Origin: Pararhodobacter sp.
GTDB lineage: Bacteria > Pseudomonadota > Alphaproteobacteria > Rhodobacterales > Rhodobacteraceae
Assembly (NCBI RefSeq): GCF_034676545.1
Contig: NZ_JAUCBZ010000015.1
Coordinates: forward strand, 2,759,001-2,823,000
Direction: 5' to 3'
Length of the DNA stretch: 64,000 bases
Below the pieces are notes generated by a model. The model searched no databases. It was not told where the DNA came from and saw only the letters and a list, made by a program, of their open reading frames with translations. This document shows, piece after piece, positions 31,758-43,875 of the stretch (within the stretch, counting starts at the first letter, position 1; each line of letters starts with the position of its first letter). Position numbers and translations under genes: made by a program.

Positions 31758-33835
31758 CACTGACCATGGAACGCGGGCGACACAACCGCATCGGGGCGAC
31801 CTTTGACGGCGACGGCGTGAATTTTGCGATTTTTTCGGAACACGCGACGGCGGTGGAACTCTGCCTGTTCTCCTCCGATGGAATGCGCGAAACCGACCGC
31901 ATGCTCCTGCCCGAGCGCACCGGGTGGGTCTGGCATGGCCGCGTACCGGGCCTGTGTCCTGGCCAGCTCTATGGTTACCGGGTTCACGGCCCCTATGCGC
32001 CCGAGGACGGCCACCGGTTCAACCCCAACAAATTGCTGCTCGACCCTTACGCCAAACGCATCACGGGTCATCCGCGCTGGTCCGACGCGTTGTTCGGCTA
32101 CAATCCCGGCGCGAAAACGCTGGACCTGACCTATTCAACCCGCGATTCCGCGCGCTTCATGCCCAAATGCGTGGTCGAGGACCCCAGTTTCTATTGGGGC
32201 AATGACCGGCCACCCTCAAAATCCGCCAATGAGTCCATCCTCTACGAAGCCCATGTCAAAGGCTTCACGCAGTTGATGAACACGCCCAATCGCGGCAAGT
32301 TTCTGGGGCTGGCCTCGGATGCTGCGATTGATCACCTGGTCGATCTGGGCATCACCGCCATTGAATTGCTGCCCGTGCAATCCTTCCTCACCGACCGCTG
32401 GCTGGTCGAGAAAAAGTTGACCAATTACTGGGGCTATCAAACGCTTGGTTTCTTTGCGCCTGAACCCAAATACATGGCGCATGGCCAGATCAACGAGTTT
32501 CAACACATGGTCGCCCGGCTGCATACGGCGGGGATCGAGGTGATCCTGGACGTGGTCTATAACCACACCTGCGAGGGCAGCGAACTGGGCCCGACCCTGT
32601 CGTTCAAGGGCATTGACAACAAAAGCTATTACCGTCTTGCCCCCTATCCGCGCCACTACATCAACGACACCGGCTGCGGCAATACGCTGAACCTCGATCA
32701 TCCGATGGTGCTGCGCATGGTGATGGACAGCCTGCGCTATTGGGTCGAGGTCATGCATGTCGACGGGTTCCGCTTTGACCTGGCCTCGACACTGGCGCGC
32801 GATGACGACGGGTTCCAACCGAATTCGGCGTTCTTCTCGGCGATCCGTCAGGACCCGGTGTTGAACCGCGTGAAACTGATTGCCGAACCGTGGGACATCG
32901 GCCCCGGCGGCTATCAATTGGGCGCCTTCCCGCATCCGTTCATGGAATGGAACGACAAATACCGCGACGGCGTGCGCCGCTTCTGGCGGCGGGATCACCG
33001 TCCGGCCCCGGAATTGGCCGCGCGGATCACCGGCTCGGCGATCCAGTTCGACCACTCGGGGCGCGGGGCGACCAGCAGCATCAATTTCATCAGCGCCCAT
33101 GACGGGTTCAATCTGATGGATATGGTCAGCTACGCCCAAAAGAACAACATCGCCAATGGCGAGGGCAACCGTGACGGGCATTCGGAAAACTATTCCGACA
33201 ACATGGGCTTTGACGGCCCTACCGACGACGTACAGGTCAACCAGATGCGCGCGCTGCGGCGGCGCAATCTGATGGCCACCTTGCTGCTCAGTCAGGGCAC
33301 GCCGATGATTCTGGCGGGCGACGAGATCGGTCATACCCAGCAGGGCAACAACAACGCCTATTGTCAGGATAGCGAGATTTCCTGGCTGAACTGGGCCAAG
33401 GCCGACACCGATATGCTGGCCTTCACCAAACGCCTGATCGCCTTTCGCAAGAACCACCCGATCCTGCGGCAAAAGCTGTTCCTGCACTCCAAGGCGCGCA
33501 GTTCCGACGGAAAATCCGATGTGCTGTGGTGGCATCCCGAGGGGCGCCGGATGAGCGCCTCGGATTGGGAGGATCCGGCCCTGAGTTTTGTGTGCGTCGA
33601 GATGCGCACGGCCAGCGGCACACCGGAGTATGCCGACCTGGAGTATGCATTGTTCTTGGTGTTCAACGCGGGCGGTGCACAAGATATCGTATTGCCACCA
33701 ACCCCAGACGGCAAAATCTGGTCGCGCCGGATCAATACCTACGCACCCGAGGCCCCCAATGAACGCATGGCCTTTGACAAAATGTCCGTGCCTGCACATT
33801 CGGTTTCGGCGCTGGTGCTGGAAGACGACGCATGA
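31754..33835 (+). CDS. glgX: Glycogen debranching enzyme
   Basis: The 693-residue GH13 isoamylase-type enzyme cleaves alpha-1,6 branches after phosphorylase trimming. It shows the N-terminal CBM48-like segment, VVYNHTCEGSELGPTLSFKG, the nucleophile region VDGFRFDLAST and the acid/base region LIAEPWDIGPGGYQLG. Length is normal. It is tightly packed between glgA and malQ with ATGA overlaps on both sides. Confidence 0.96.
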   Translation: MTLTMERGRHNRIGATFDGDGVNFAIFSEHATAVELCLFSSDGMRETDRMLLPERTGWVWHGRVPGLCPGQLYGYRVHGPYAPEDGHRFNPNKLLLDPYAKRITGHPRWSDALFGYNPGAKTLDLTYSTRDSARFMPKCVVEDPSFYWGNDRPPSKSANESILYEAHVKGFTQLMNTPNRGKFLGLASDAAIDHLVDLGITAIELLPVQSFLTDRWLVEKKLTNYWGYQTLGFFAPEPKYMAHGQINEFQHMVARLHTAGIEVILDVVYNHTCEGSELGPTLSFKGIDNKSYYRLAPYPRHYINDTGCGNTLNLDHPMVLRMVMDSLRYWVEVMHVDGFRFDLASTLARDDDGFQPNSAFFSAIRQDPVLNRVKLIAEPWDIGPGGYQLGAFPHPFMEWNDKYRDGVRRFWRRDHRPAPELAARITGSAIQFDHSGRGATSSINFISAHDGFNLMDMVSYAQKNNIANGEGNRDGHSENYSDNMGFDGPTDDVQVNQMRALRRRNLMATLLLSQGTPMILAGDEIGHTQQGNNNAYCQDSEISWLNWAKADTDMLAFTKRLIAFRKNHPILRQKLFLHSKARSSDGKSDVLWWHPEGRRMSASDWEDPALSFVCVEMRTASGTPEYADLEYALFLVFNAGGAQDIVLPPTPDGKIWSRRINTYAPEAPNERMAFDKMSVPAHSVSALVLEDDA

Positions 33836-35667
33836 GCACCCTCGACGATCTGAGCCGTCAGGCGGGGCTGACCTGGGTTTACCGCGACGGCGCGGGACGA
33901 ATGCAGGAGGCCCCCGAAGACAGCCGCCGCGCCGTGTTGGCTGCCTTGGGTTATGGCAATGGCGACGCGGCAATGCCCGCGACCTTGCACCAATCGACCA
34001 GCCTTGCGCTGCTGGCCGGGCAGCCCAAGGATTGGGGCCCCGGGCGCTGGGTTCTGACGCGTGAGGACGGCGAGGAAATCACCGGCGAAGGCCCGCTGCC
34101 TGCGCTGCCGGTCGGCTATCACCGCATTCAGCACAATGGCTGGTCCATCCACCTTCTCGCCGCGCCCGCCCGTCTGCCCGCACCACCACGACGCTGGGGG
34201 CTGACCCTGCCGCTGTTTTCGCTGTGGGAGGGCACGCAATCCGGTTTTGGCACCTATGCGCACCTGGCCGATCTGGCCGAAGGGGTCGCCACCAAGGGCG
34301 CGGCTTTCGTCGGCATCAACCCGATCCACGCGGGCTTTCCCGCGGACCCCGGCAATTTCAGCCCCTATGCACCCTCGCATCGGCGGCGGCTGAACACGTT
34401 GCATGTGGAAACCGGGCACCCGATGCCCGAGACCGGCCCCTTGATCGACTACACCCCCTCGATCCGCGCCAAACGCGCCGCCCTGGAAGAGGCGTTTGCC
34501 AGCTTTGCCGGTGATCCGGATTTTGAGTCCTGGCGTGGCGAAGGTGGCGGTGCGCTGGAGCAATTCGTCACGCATCAGGCCTTGTCCGAAGCCCATGGTG
34601 CGTATTGGATGGCGTGGCCCGCGCCCTATCAAGACCCCGGCAGCCCGCAGGTGGCACGCTTTGCCCGCGAGCATCGGCAACGGCTGCGGTTTCACGCCTG
34701 GGCGCAATGGGTCGCGGAAACGCAACTGGCACAGGCCCATGCGCGCGCCCGCAAGGCTGGCATGGCGTTCGGGCTCTACCTCGATATTGCCGTCGGCACG
34801 CATCCCGCAGGTGCCGAAACCTGGGCCGAACGCGGGTTGTTCGCACAGGGCGTCAGCCTGGGTGCGCCGCCAGATCTGCTGGGGCCGTCCGGGCAACGCT
34901 GGGGGCTTGCGCCAATGCGGCCCGACATCCTGCGCGCCACCGGCTATGCCGCTTTTGCCCAAACCCTGCGCCAGCAGTTGAAATTTTGCGGCTTGCTGCG
35001 CATCGACCATATCCTTGGCCTGGAGCGCAGCTTCTGGCTGCCGGACAACTTGCCCGGCCTTTATGTGACCATGCCGCGCGACGAGCTGCTGGCGGTGTTG
35101 CGCATCGAGGCCAGCCGCGCCGGAGCCTCGGTGATCGGCGAGGATCTGGGCACGATCCCCGACGGATTGCGCGGCGCTTTGGATGCTTCGGGCGTGATGG
35201 GGTGCCGGGTCGCCATGTTCGAGCGCGATTGGGAGGGCACCGGTGCGTTCCTGCCGGCGGAGGCCTATACGCCGACAGCCTTGGCCAGCTGGGGTACGCA
35301 TGATCTGCCAACCTGGCAAGGCTGGCGTCAGGGGCGCGACATTGATTGGCGGGCGCAACTGGGCGAACTCGACGATCCGGAGCACGCGCATCAGGCACGA
35401 CGGGCCGAGGTCGCCGGGTTTGACGCCATCGCCGGCGGATCGGATATGGCAACGATGCACGCATTCCTCGGGCGATGCGCATCCGCTCTGGTCGCGGTGC
35501 AAGGCGAAGACCTGAGCGGCGCCGTCGAGCAAGCCAACCTGCCCGGCACCGTCTACGAGCACCCGAATTGGTGCCGACGCCTGCCATTTCCCATTTCTGG
35601 CCTCATTTCTGCCGCGACCTTGGGGGAAACCGCCACCATCATGGACCATGCCGGAAGGACCCGATAA
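33832..35667 (+). CDS. malQ: 4-alpha-glucanotransferase (amylomaltase)
   Basis: The 611-residue GH77 enzyme transfers maltodextrin segments. Typical pieces are NPIHAGFPADPGNFSPYAPSHRR, RIDHILGLERSFWLP, VIGEDLGTIPDGLR (catalytic acid region) and WGTHDLPTWQGW. The N-terminal ~110 residues are a divergent accessory region common in GH77. It is co-translated with glgX (4-base overlap); pgm begins at the base after its stop codon. Confidence 0.92.
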   Translation: MSTLDDLSRQAGLTWVYRDGAGRMQEAPEDSRRAVLAALGYGNGDAAMPATLHQSTSLALLAGQPKDWGPGRWVLTREDGEEITGEGPLPALPVGYHRIQHNGWSIHLLAAPARLPAPPRRWGLTLPLFSLWEGTQSGFGTYAHLADLAEGVATKGAAFVGINPIHAGFPADPGNFSPYAPSHRRRLNTLHVETGHPMPETGPLIDYTPSIRAKRAALEEAFASFAGDPDFESWRGEGGGALEQFVTHQALSEAHGAYWMAWPAPYQDPGSPQVARFAREHRQRLRFHAWAQWVAETQLAQAHARARKAGMAFGLYLDIAVGTHPAGAETWAERGLFAQGVSLGAPPDLLGPSGQRWGLAPMRPDILRATGYAAFAQTLRQQLKFCGLLRIDHILGLERSFWLPDNLPGLYVTMPRDELLAVLRIEASRAGASVIGEDLGTIPDGLRGALDASGVMGCRVAMFERDWEGTGAFLPAEAYTPTALASWGTHDLPTWQGWRQGRDIDWRAQLGELDDPEHAHQARRAEVAGFDAIAGGSDMATMHAFLGRCASALVAVQGEDLSGAVEQANLPGTVYEHPNWCRRLPFPISGLISAATLGETATIMDHAGRTR

Positions 35668-37292
<1,625 letters not shown>

Positions 37293-37299
37293 CAAGAAC

Positions 37300-37332
37300 G
37301 CGCGGCGCGACACGCCGCGCTGCGCCGTTTTT
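37300..37332 (+). terminator. Terminator after the glycogen operon
   Basis: Two mutually exclusive hairpins overlap. One is GCGCGGCG/CGCCGCGC (37300-37320, 5-base loop). The other is CGGCGC pairing with GCGCCG at 37322-37327, immediately followed by five T residues. The second fits an intrinsic terminator for the glg operon. Confidence 0.7.
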
Positions 37333-37344
37333 CCGCTGACGGAC

Positions 37345-37364
37345 GGTGCGTGCAAGCACGCACC
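37345..37364. repeat. Perfect 9-bp palindromic hairpin between convergent genes
   Basis: GGTGCGTGC and GCACGCACC are separated by two bases and followed by CTACGG. It lies between the end of the glycogen operon and the convergent amidinotransferase stop. From memory, a very similar GGTGCGTGC-palindrome with CTACGG recurs in Rhodobacteraceae intergenic regions, so it may be a dispersed repeat that also ends minus-strand transcription. Confidence 0.55.
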
Positions 37365-37378
37365 CTACGGGCCTGCAT

Positions 37379-38488
37379 TTACAGATTGGGGAAATAATCC
37401 TTGCAACCTCCTTCGCGGTAAACATCGGCCGTGCAACAATGCAGCCCGCCGCCAAAGGCATAGGCGTCACGCAGATCGACGGGCACCACCTCAAGGCCCA
37501 GCTTGTCCATTTGCTCCATCTGATAGACCTCGGAGGCCTCAACGCAGACCGTTTTCGGGTCCAGCACCAGCACGTTCATGCTGAGCCAGGTCGAGGAATA
37601 GCACAGCGGCGGCGGTGAATTATGCGCGGGCTGGGCGGCGTCAACGATTTCCCAATCGTTGTCGACGAACATCTTGCGCTGATCTTCGGGCAAACGGCGC
37701 TGCGGGTTGTTCAGGATCAGACCGGGGCGCAGCGGCGTGAAGGTGGCGTCGATGTGAATCGGATAGGGATCACCGGGGAAATTCACCGTATGAACCCGGT
37801 GATTTGGAAAATGGCGGCGTAGCCATTCGATGCCCTTTTGGTTGGTGGTGAACCCATGTTGCACGACCAGATCGCGGCCAAAACGCAATACATCGGCCGC
37901 GTCGAACAGCGGCTCTTCTTCGGTGGTGACAAAGAATTTTTCGGCGGCCCATTGCAGGCGCTTGGCGACGCCGATCTTGTCAGAGAGGTAATCAGGGTGA
38001 TAATCGGCGTCGGTCAGGCGTGGTTTTGGCGCGCTCTCGTGGCGAAATTTCGGATCTTCATCAAAATATTGCTGCATCAAGGGCCGATAGTTCAGATATT
38101 CGAACCAGCGGCAGCGATACGACATTGTTGCTTCAAGAATTTCCGAGCCAACCGTCAGCAACACATCGCGCGGCGGCATGCAGCCAAACTGGCTTTCGGT
38201 GTGAAAATCAGGGGTCGTCGCGGGTTTCGAATGGTCGATCGGAGTCGGGCGGTCAACGCGAATGCCGCGGGCTTGCAGCAGTGACGCGAAATTGTCCAGC
38301 AACTCATTCGCGCGGTCGATAGTCTCTTGTGGACGCCGCCCCCATTGGCCGCGCATGTCACTGTCTTCGGGCACTTTTGCATCAAGTGCCGGTTCTTGGG
38401 GCGGGATATGGCAGTCGTCGGCGCGCCCCACAATGACATGCTTGAGCGGATCCCATTCGTTCCAACTGTTGACGATGGTTTTTTGCAT
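37379..38488 (-). CDS. Glycine amidinotransferase-family protein
   Basis: The 369-residue protein belongs to the L-arginine:glycine/inosamine amidinotransferase family, which moves an amidino group from arginine to an amine. Catalytic features are visible: the histidine in PIHIDATFTPLRPG and the cysteine loop GGGLHCCTADVYREG near the C-terminus. The N-terminal IVNSWNEWDPLKHVIVGRAD is also typical. The start at 38488 (MQKTIVNSW) is family-like; the frame is open 28 codons further. The acceptor amine (glycine, lysine or another) is not predictable. It is a single gene converging on the glycogen operon. Confidence 0.9.
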   Translation of the reverse strand: MQKTIVNSWNEWDPLKHVIVGRADDCHIPPQEPALDAKVPEDSDMRGQWGRRPQETIDRANELLDNFASLLQARGIRVDRPTPIDHSKPATTPDFHTESQFGCMPPRDVLLTVGSEILEATMSYRCRWFEYLNYRPLMQQYFDEDPKFRHESAPKPRLTDADYHPDYLSDKIGVAKRLQWAAEKFFVTTEEEPLFDAADVLRFGRDLVVQHGFTTNQKGIEWLRRHFPNHRVHTVNFPGDPYPIHIDATFTPLRPGLILNNPQRRLPEDQRKMFVDNDWEIVDAAQPAHNSPPPLCYSSTWLSMNVLVLDPKTVCVEASEVYQMEQMDKLGLEVVPVDLRDAYAFGGGLHCCTADVYREGGCKDYFPNL

Positions 38489-39067
38489 GTCTGATCCCTT
38501 GGTTCGTGCACGATTTGGCAAGGGTTTAGGAGTAAAAAAACCGTCAGGCAAGGCATGGTAGGCTGCCGTCACACCGGGTTGCGGCGTTGAAGGAGTATTT
38601 TTGGCAAGATGAAATCAGGGCGCTGTGCCGTTGTTGACGGCGCAGGTCGCTTGTCGGGGAGGGACGGGCCGGACCATCGGCGGTGAGAGGCATGCCTTTG
38701 GGCAGTTACCGGCGGCTTTGATCAGGTCGGCGCATAAACCAACATACGAATCTGGCGCCGCGGCGGCACGCGTGTCGGTGGTTTCCCGAGGTTCTCGGCG
38801 TTTTTGTCGGTGTGACTATCGCGAACACGGCACTGACCGAGGACAGTTCATCGCGCAACGCGCCGCATCGCGCACAGCGGGTTGTGGATTGACCAGGGCG
38901 CGGGCCAAGCGATGTTCAGGCCGCGCTCTTTGGTATGCGGCACCAGAGGCGACGCTGCCGGTGGCACCGTCACCGGCGACGGAGCCGTTGGCCTCTGCCA
39001 CGCCAAAGGATGCGCCAGCTTTCAAGCGCTTAAGGCCAAGGTTGCCGGTCTGGAACCTTGACGGTTT
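38489..39067. other. Intergenic region, no convincing gene
   Basis: This 579-base gap lies between the divergently oriented start of the amidinotransferase gene and the end of dinB. It contains GGAGTATTTTTGGCAAGATG (38592-38611), a motif I recall from other Rhodobacterales intergenic regions. A plus-strand frame reads through but has no recognisable domain and runs on antisense to dinB. A short Pro/Ala-rich stretch (APEATLPVAPSPATEPLASATPKDAP) near 38942-39019 may be a relic of a lost gene. Confidence 0.4.
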
Positions 39068-40330
39068 TCACGCCCCGGATTTTGCCTTGCGACAGGATCT
39101 GTACGGATATGAAGAGGAGGCTCGGCGGGCATCGCCCTCGGCGGCGACTCTGGCGGGCAGCAAGGCGGTTCCGGGCGGCCCTATGGCACACGGGGTTGTG
39201 GCGTTCTTGCAGTGCGCCACGGCACGACGACGCCTTACCACAGTGACAGTTGCCGGCTTTTCTTCGGGTGCGCTGTCCGGATCATCCAGGGTCGAGAGCG
39301 TGACGCCGATCAGTCGGATGCCTTTGGCGGTCGGGAACAGGGGTGCCAACAGGGCAAACGCCAGGGTTTCCAGCTCAATGGCGCTGGCAAGCGGCACCGA
39401 CAGGGTGCGGCTGCGGGTGATCTGCTGGAAATCGGCGTATTTGATTTTCACGGTCACGGTGCGCGCGGTCAAGGTCTTGCCCGCAAGCGAGCGCCAGACC
39501 TTCGCCGCCATGATTGCGGTTTCGGATTTGGCTTTGGCTGGGTCAAAGATGTCCTCCAGGAAGGTATCCTCGGTGCCGATGGATTTGCGCTGGCGATGGG
39601 GCTGCACGGCGCGCTCATCGATGCCGCGTGAGATCCGGTAGTACCAGCCGCCGGATTTGCCGAAGTTTTGCTGCAAGAACGCCAGCGATTGCGCCCTGAG
39701 GTCGGCGCCCGTATGCAGCCCGAGCCGTTGCATTTTCGCCGCCGTCGCGGGGCCCACGCCGTGAAATTTGCCAACCGGCAGCGCCGCGACAAATTCCTCC
39801 CCGTGCCGCGGGGTGATCACCGCCTGACCGTTGGGTTTGTTCAGATCGCTGGCGAGTTTGGCGAGGAATTTGCAATAGGAAATCCCCGCCGAGGCATTCA
39901 GCCCGGTGACCTCCTTGATCCGGTTGCGGATCCTCTGGGCAAGGTCGGTGGCGGTGGGAATATTGTGGTGATTCTCGGTCACATCGAGATAGGCCTCGTC
40001 CAGGGACAGGGGCTCGATCAGCGCGGTATGTTCGGCGAAGATGGCGCGGATCTGGTTGGACACCTCGCGGTAGACGTCAAACCGGGGGCGCACAAAGATC
40101 AGGTCCGGGCATTTGCGCCGCGCGGTGACCGAGGGCATCGCCGAGCGCACGCCGAATGCGCGCGCCTCATAGCTGGCGGCGGCCACCACACCGCGTGGCC
40201 CGGCCCCGCCGACGGCAACGGGCTTGCCGCGCAGGTCGGGGTTGTCGCGCTGCTCGACCGAGGCATAAAACGCGTCCATATCGACATGAATGATCTTGCG
40301 CGTCGGGTGGTAGTCTTGCGAGTCGCTCAA
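39068..40330 (-). CDS. dinB: DNA polymerase IV (Y-family)
   Basis: The 420-residue translesion polymerase has active-site motif VDMDAFYASVEQR at the N-terminus, SLDEAYLDVT near residue 107, helix-hairpin-helix region FHGVGPATAAKMQRLG and a little-finger domain (~250-350). The last ~70 residues are an Arg/Ala/Cys-rich tail without domain features that could come from 3' sequence change. A single gene, starting divergently from the DctB-like sensor kinase. Confidence 0.93.
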   Translation of the reverse strand: MSDSQDYHPTRKIIHVDMDAFYASVEQRDNPDLRGKPVAVGGAGPRGVVAAASYEARAFGVRSAMPSVTARRKCPDLIFVRPRFDVYREVSNQIRAIFAEHTALIEPLSLDEAYLDVTENHHNIPTATDLAQRIRNRIKEVTGLNASAGISYCKFLAKLASDLNKPNGQAVITPRHGEEFVAALPVGKFHGVGPATAAKMQRLGLHTGADLRAQSLAFLQQNFGKSGGWYYRISRGIDERAVQPHRQRKSIGTEDTFLEDIFDPAKAKSETAIMAAKVWRSLAGKTLTARTVTVKIKYADFQQITRSRTLSVPLASAIELETLAFALLAPLFPTAKGIRLIGVTLSTLDDPDSAPEEKPATVTVVRRRRAVAHCKNATTPCAIGPPGTALLPARVAAEGDARRASSSYPYRSCRKAKSGA

Positions 40331-40440
40331 GGGTTGGCCTGTTTACTCAGGATTTTGCGGCAGTTTAACACAGGTATCGGCCCTGTCGCCTGTCAAGACG
40401 CCCCTAGGCAATCGCCGTGCTGCGCTTCATAATCGGACAC

Positions 40441-42290
40441 ATGATCCATGCTCCTGTCAAACCCTCCGTCACCAGGCGCGCCTTGCAAGGGTTGGCGGTG
40501 GTGGTTGCGTTTGCGCTTGGTCTGAGCGTTCTCGCCCTGCCCCGCATCGAGCGCCTGTTCCTGACCCAGAACGGTCGCGCGGCGGGTGCGACCCTGACGC
40601 TTGCGGTCGAGGCGCTCGAGGGGGCGCTCAGGCGGTATCAGCCCCTGCCCGCCCTGATTGCCGAGCGTCCGCAATTGCGCGCCTTGCTGGGCAACCCCGG
40701 AAACGCCGAACTGGCGGCGCGGATCAATGAGGAACTGCGCCAGACCGCCGAATTTGTCGAGGCATCCGACATCTACGTCATGGACCTGACGGGCCTCACC
40801 ATTGCCGCCAGCAACGCGGACCGGGAACGTTCGTTCATCGGGCGCAGTTTTGCGTTTCGGCCCTATTTCCGACAGGCGCGCGAGGGTGGTCTGGGGCGCT
40901 ACTTTGCCTTGGGCACCACCTCGTTGGAGCGCGGTTATTTCTATGCGGCGCCCATTCGCGACGGGGCGCGCATCGTCGGTGTCGTGGCCTTGAAATTCAC
41001 CGTGGACCGGTTCGAGACCTCGTGGCGTGGCGGCGCCAGCGATATCATTGTCACTGACAGCAGCGATATTGTGTTCATGTCAAACCGCGAGGCGTGGCAT
41101 TTTCGCGCGCTCAGTCCGCTGTCCGACGCTGCAATCGCGCAGATCGAGGCCACACGGCAATATCCGATGGACCGCATCCTGCCCTTGGAAACCGCGACCC
41201 GCCCATTGGGCGATCGCTTCAATTTGATCTCCATCGCCGGGGTCGGCGAGTTCATCACCGCCTCGCATCGGATCGCAGATGCCGGTTGGACCGTGACGAT
41301 TCTGGAACCCCGAGGCCCGGCGCGCGCGCAAGCGTTGATCGTGTTGGCGCTGATGGTCCTGCTGATCCTGTTCGGGGCGCTCATTGCGGGCCTGTTCATC
41401 CAACGCCGCCGACGGCTGGTCGAGCGGTTGGAGCAAATCCGGCTGCACCGCGAGTTGCTGGAACAACGGGTCGCCGAGCGCACCGCGGACCTGAACCACG
41501 CCAACCGGCAATTGGTGCAGGAAATCGAGGATCGCAAGGCGACCGAGGCGCGCTTGCGCAAGACCCAGAATGACCTTGTTCAGGCCGGCAAACTGGCCGC
41601 GTTGGGACAAATGTCAGCGGCGCTGAGCCACGAATTCAATCAGCCCCTGGCAGCGGTCAAGGTCTATGCGGAAAACGCCGTGACCTTTCTGGATCGGGGG
41701 CGGCCCGAGGATGCGCGTCAGAATGTTACGCTGATCTCGCAGATGGCCGATCGCATGGCCTCGATCTCCAAGCACCTGCGCAATTTCGCCCGGCGTCCGC
41801 AGGAAAAGATCGGGCCGGTGCCGCTGTATGCCGTGCTCGATGATGCGCTGGCCCTGATGGACGCCAAGCTCAAAAGCGCCAAGGCCACGGTCGACTATAC
41901 CCGCGCCGCCGAGGATATTCTGGTGATGGGCGGACAGGTGCGGCTGCAACAGGTGTTGGTCAATCTGTTGTCGAATGCGCTGGATGCGATGGAAACCGAC
42001 GCCGCGCCCAGGATCGAGATTTCGGTTCGCGCGCAGGGGGATCGGCAATGGGTCGAGGTTCGCGATCATGGACCGGGCCTGACGGAGGAAAGCCTGACGC
42101 AGTTGTTTGATCCGTTCTTTACCACCAAAATCCCCGGCAAGGGGCTGGGGCTGGGATTGTCGATTTCGTATAACATCGTGCGCGATTTTGGCGGTACTTT
42201 GGCGGCACGCAATCACCCCGACGGGGGCGCGGTGTTCACCGTTGATCTGGTGCTGGCCGACCCCCCTCTTGCCCAAAAGGTTGCTGCGCA

Positions 42291-42294
<4 letters not shown>
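40441..42294 (+). CDS. DctB-like sensor histidine kinase
   Basis: The ~617-residue membrane kinase has TM1 at ~15-35, a periplasmic double-Cache-like sensor domain (~40-290), TM2 at ~300-325, a coiled coil (~330-385), phospho-acceptor motif ALSHEFNQPLA (His397), and an HATPase domain with NLLSNALDAM, RDHGPGLT and GKGLGLGLSISY. Layout and the HEFNQPLAA box match C4-dicarboxylate sensor DctB. Start uncertain: an in-frame GTG at 40417 is also possible. It overlaps the response regulator gene by four bases. TRAP transporter genes downstream suggest it senses the transported carboxylate. Confidence 0.88.
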
Positions 42295-43637
<1,343 letters not shown>

Positions 43638-43642
43638 CCCGG

Positions 43643-43706
43643 GGGCGGATGGGTCGTTTCCGGGACTCGCATGAAGGCCAATGTCCCGCTTTCGACCCAT
43701 CCGCCC
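43643..43706. promoter_or_regulatory. Long stem-loop between the regulator and TAXI gene
   Basis: A 14-bp perfect inverted repeat (GGGCGGATGGGTCG / CGACCCATCCGCCC, 43643-43656 and 43693-43706) encloses an inner 5-bp stem (GGGAC/GTCCC) with a 16-base loop. It begins five bases after the regulator stop. Only a short T-run follows, so it may be a terminator or an mRNA processing or attenuation element. Confidence 0.55.
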
Positions 43707-43875
43707 GGTTTTCTGCCCGTTGCCGCCAGGAATTCCGAAACTGTATCTTGCAAACTGGTCCGCATCCGGCTCCACTGCGTGGTGCATGGCCCGGCTCAGG
43801 GCCTCGGGCAAAGTGGAGGCTTTGTCCGATAAAAAAACAGCCAGACATTCTGGCACCAACGGAGGAAAGATACCC

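Noticed and set aside
38625..39641. Plus-strand frame of 338 codons after the amidinotransferase gene
   Set aside because: Half of it is antisense to dinB and the rest shows no domain or ribosome binding site; treated as intergenic.
43707..43875. Sigma54 promoter before the TAXI gene (CTGGCAC near 43850)
   Set aside because: TGGCAC is present but no TTGC follows at the required spacing, and it lies next to the ribosome binding site.
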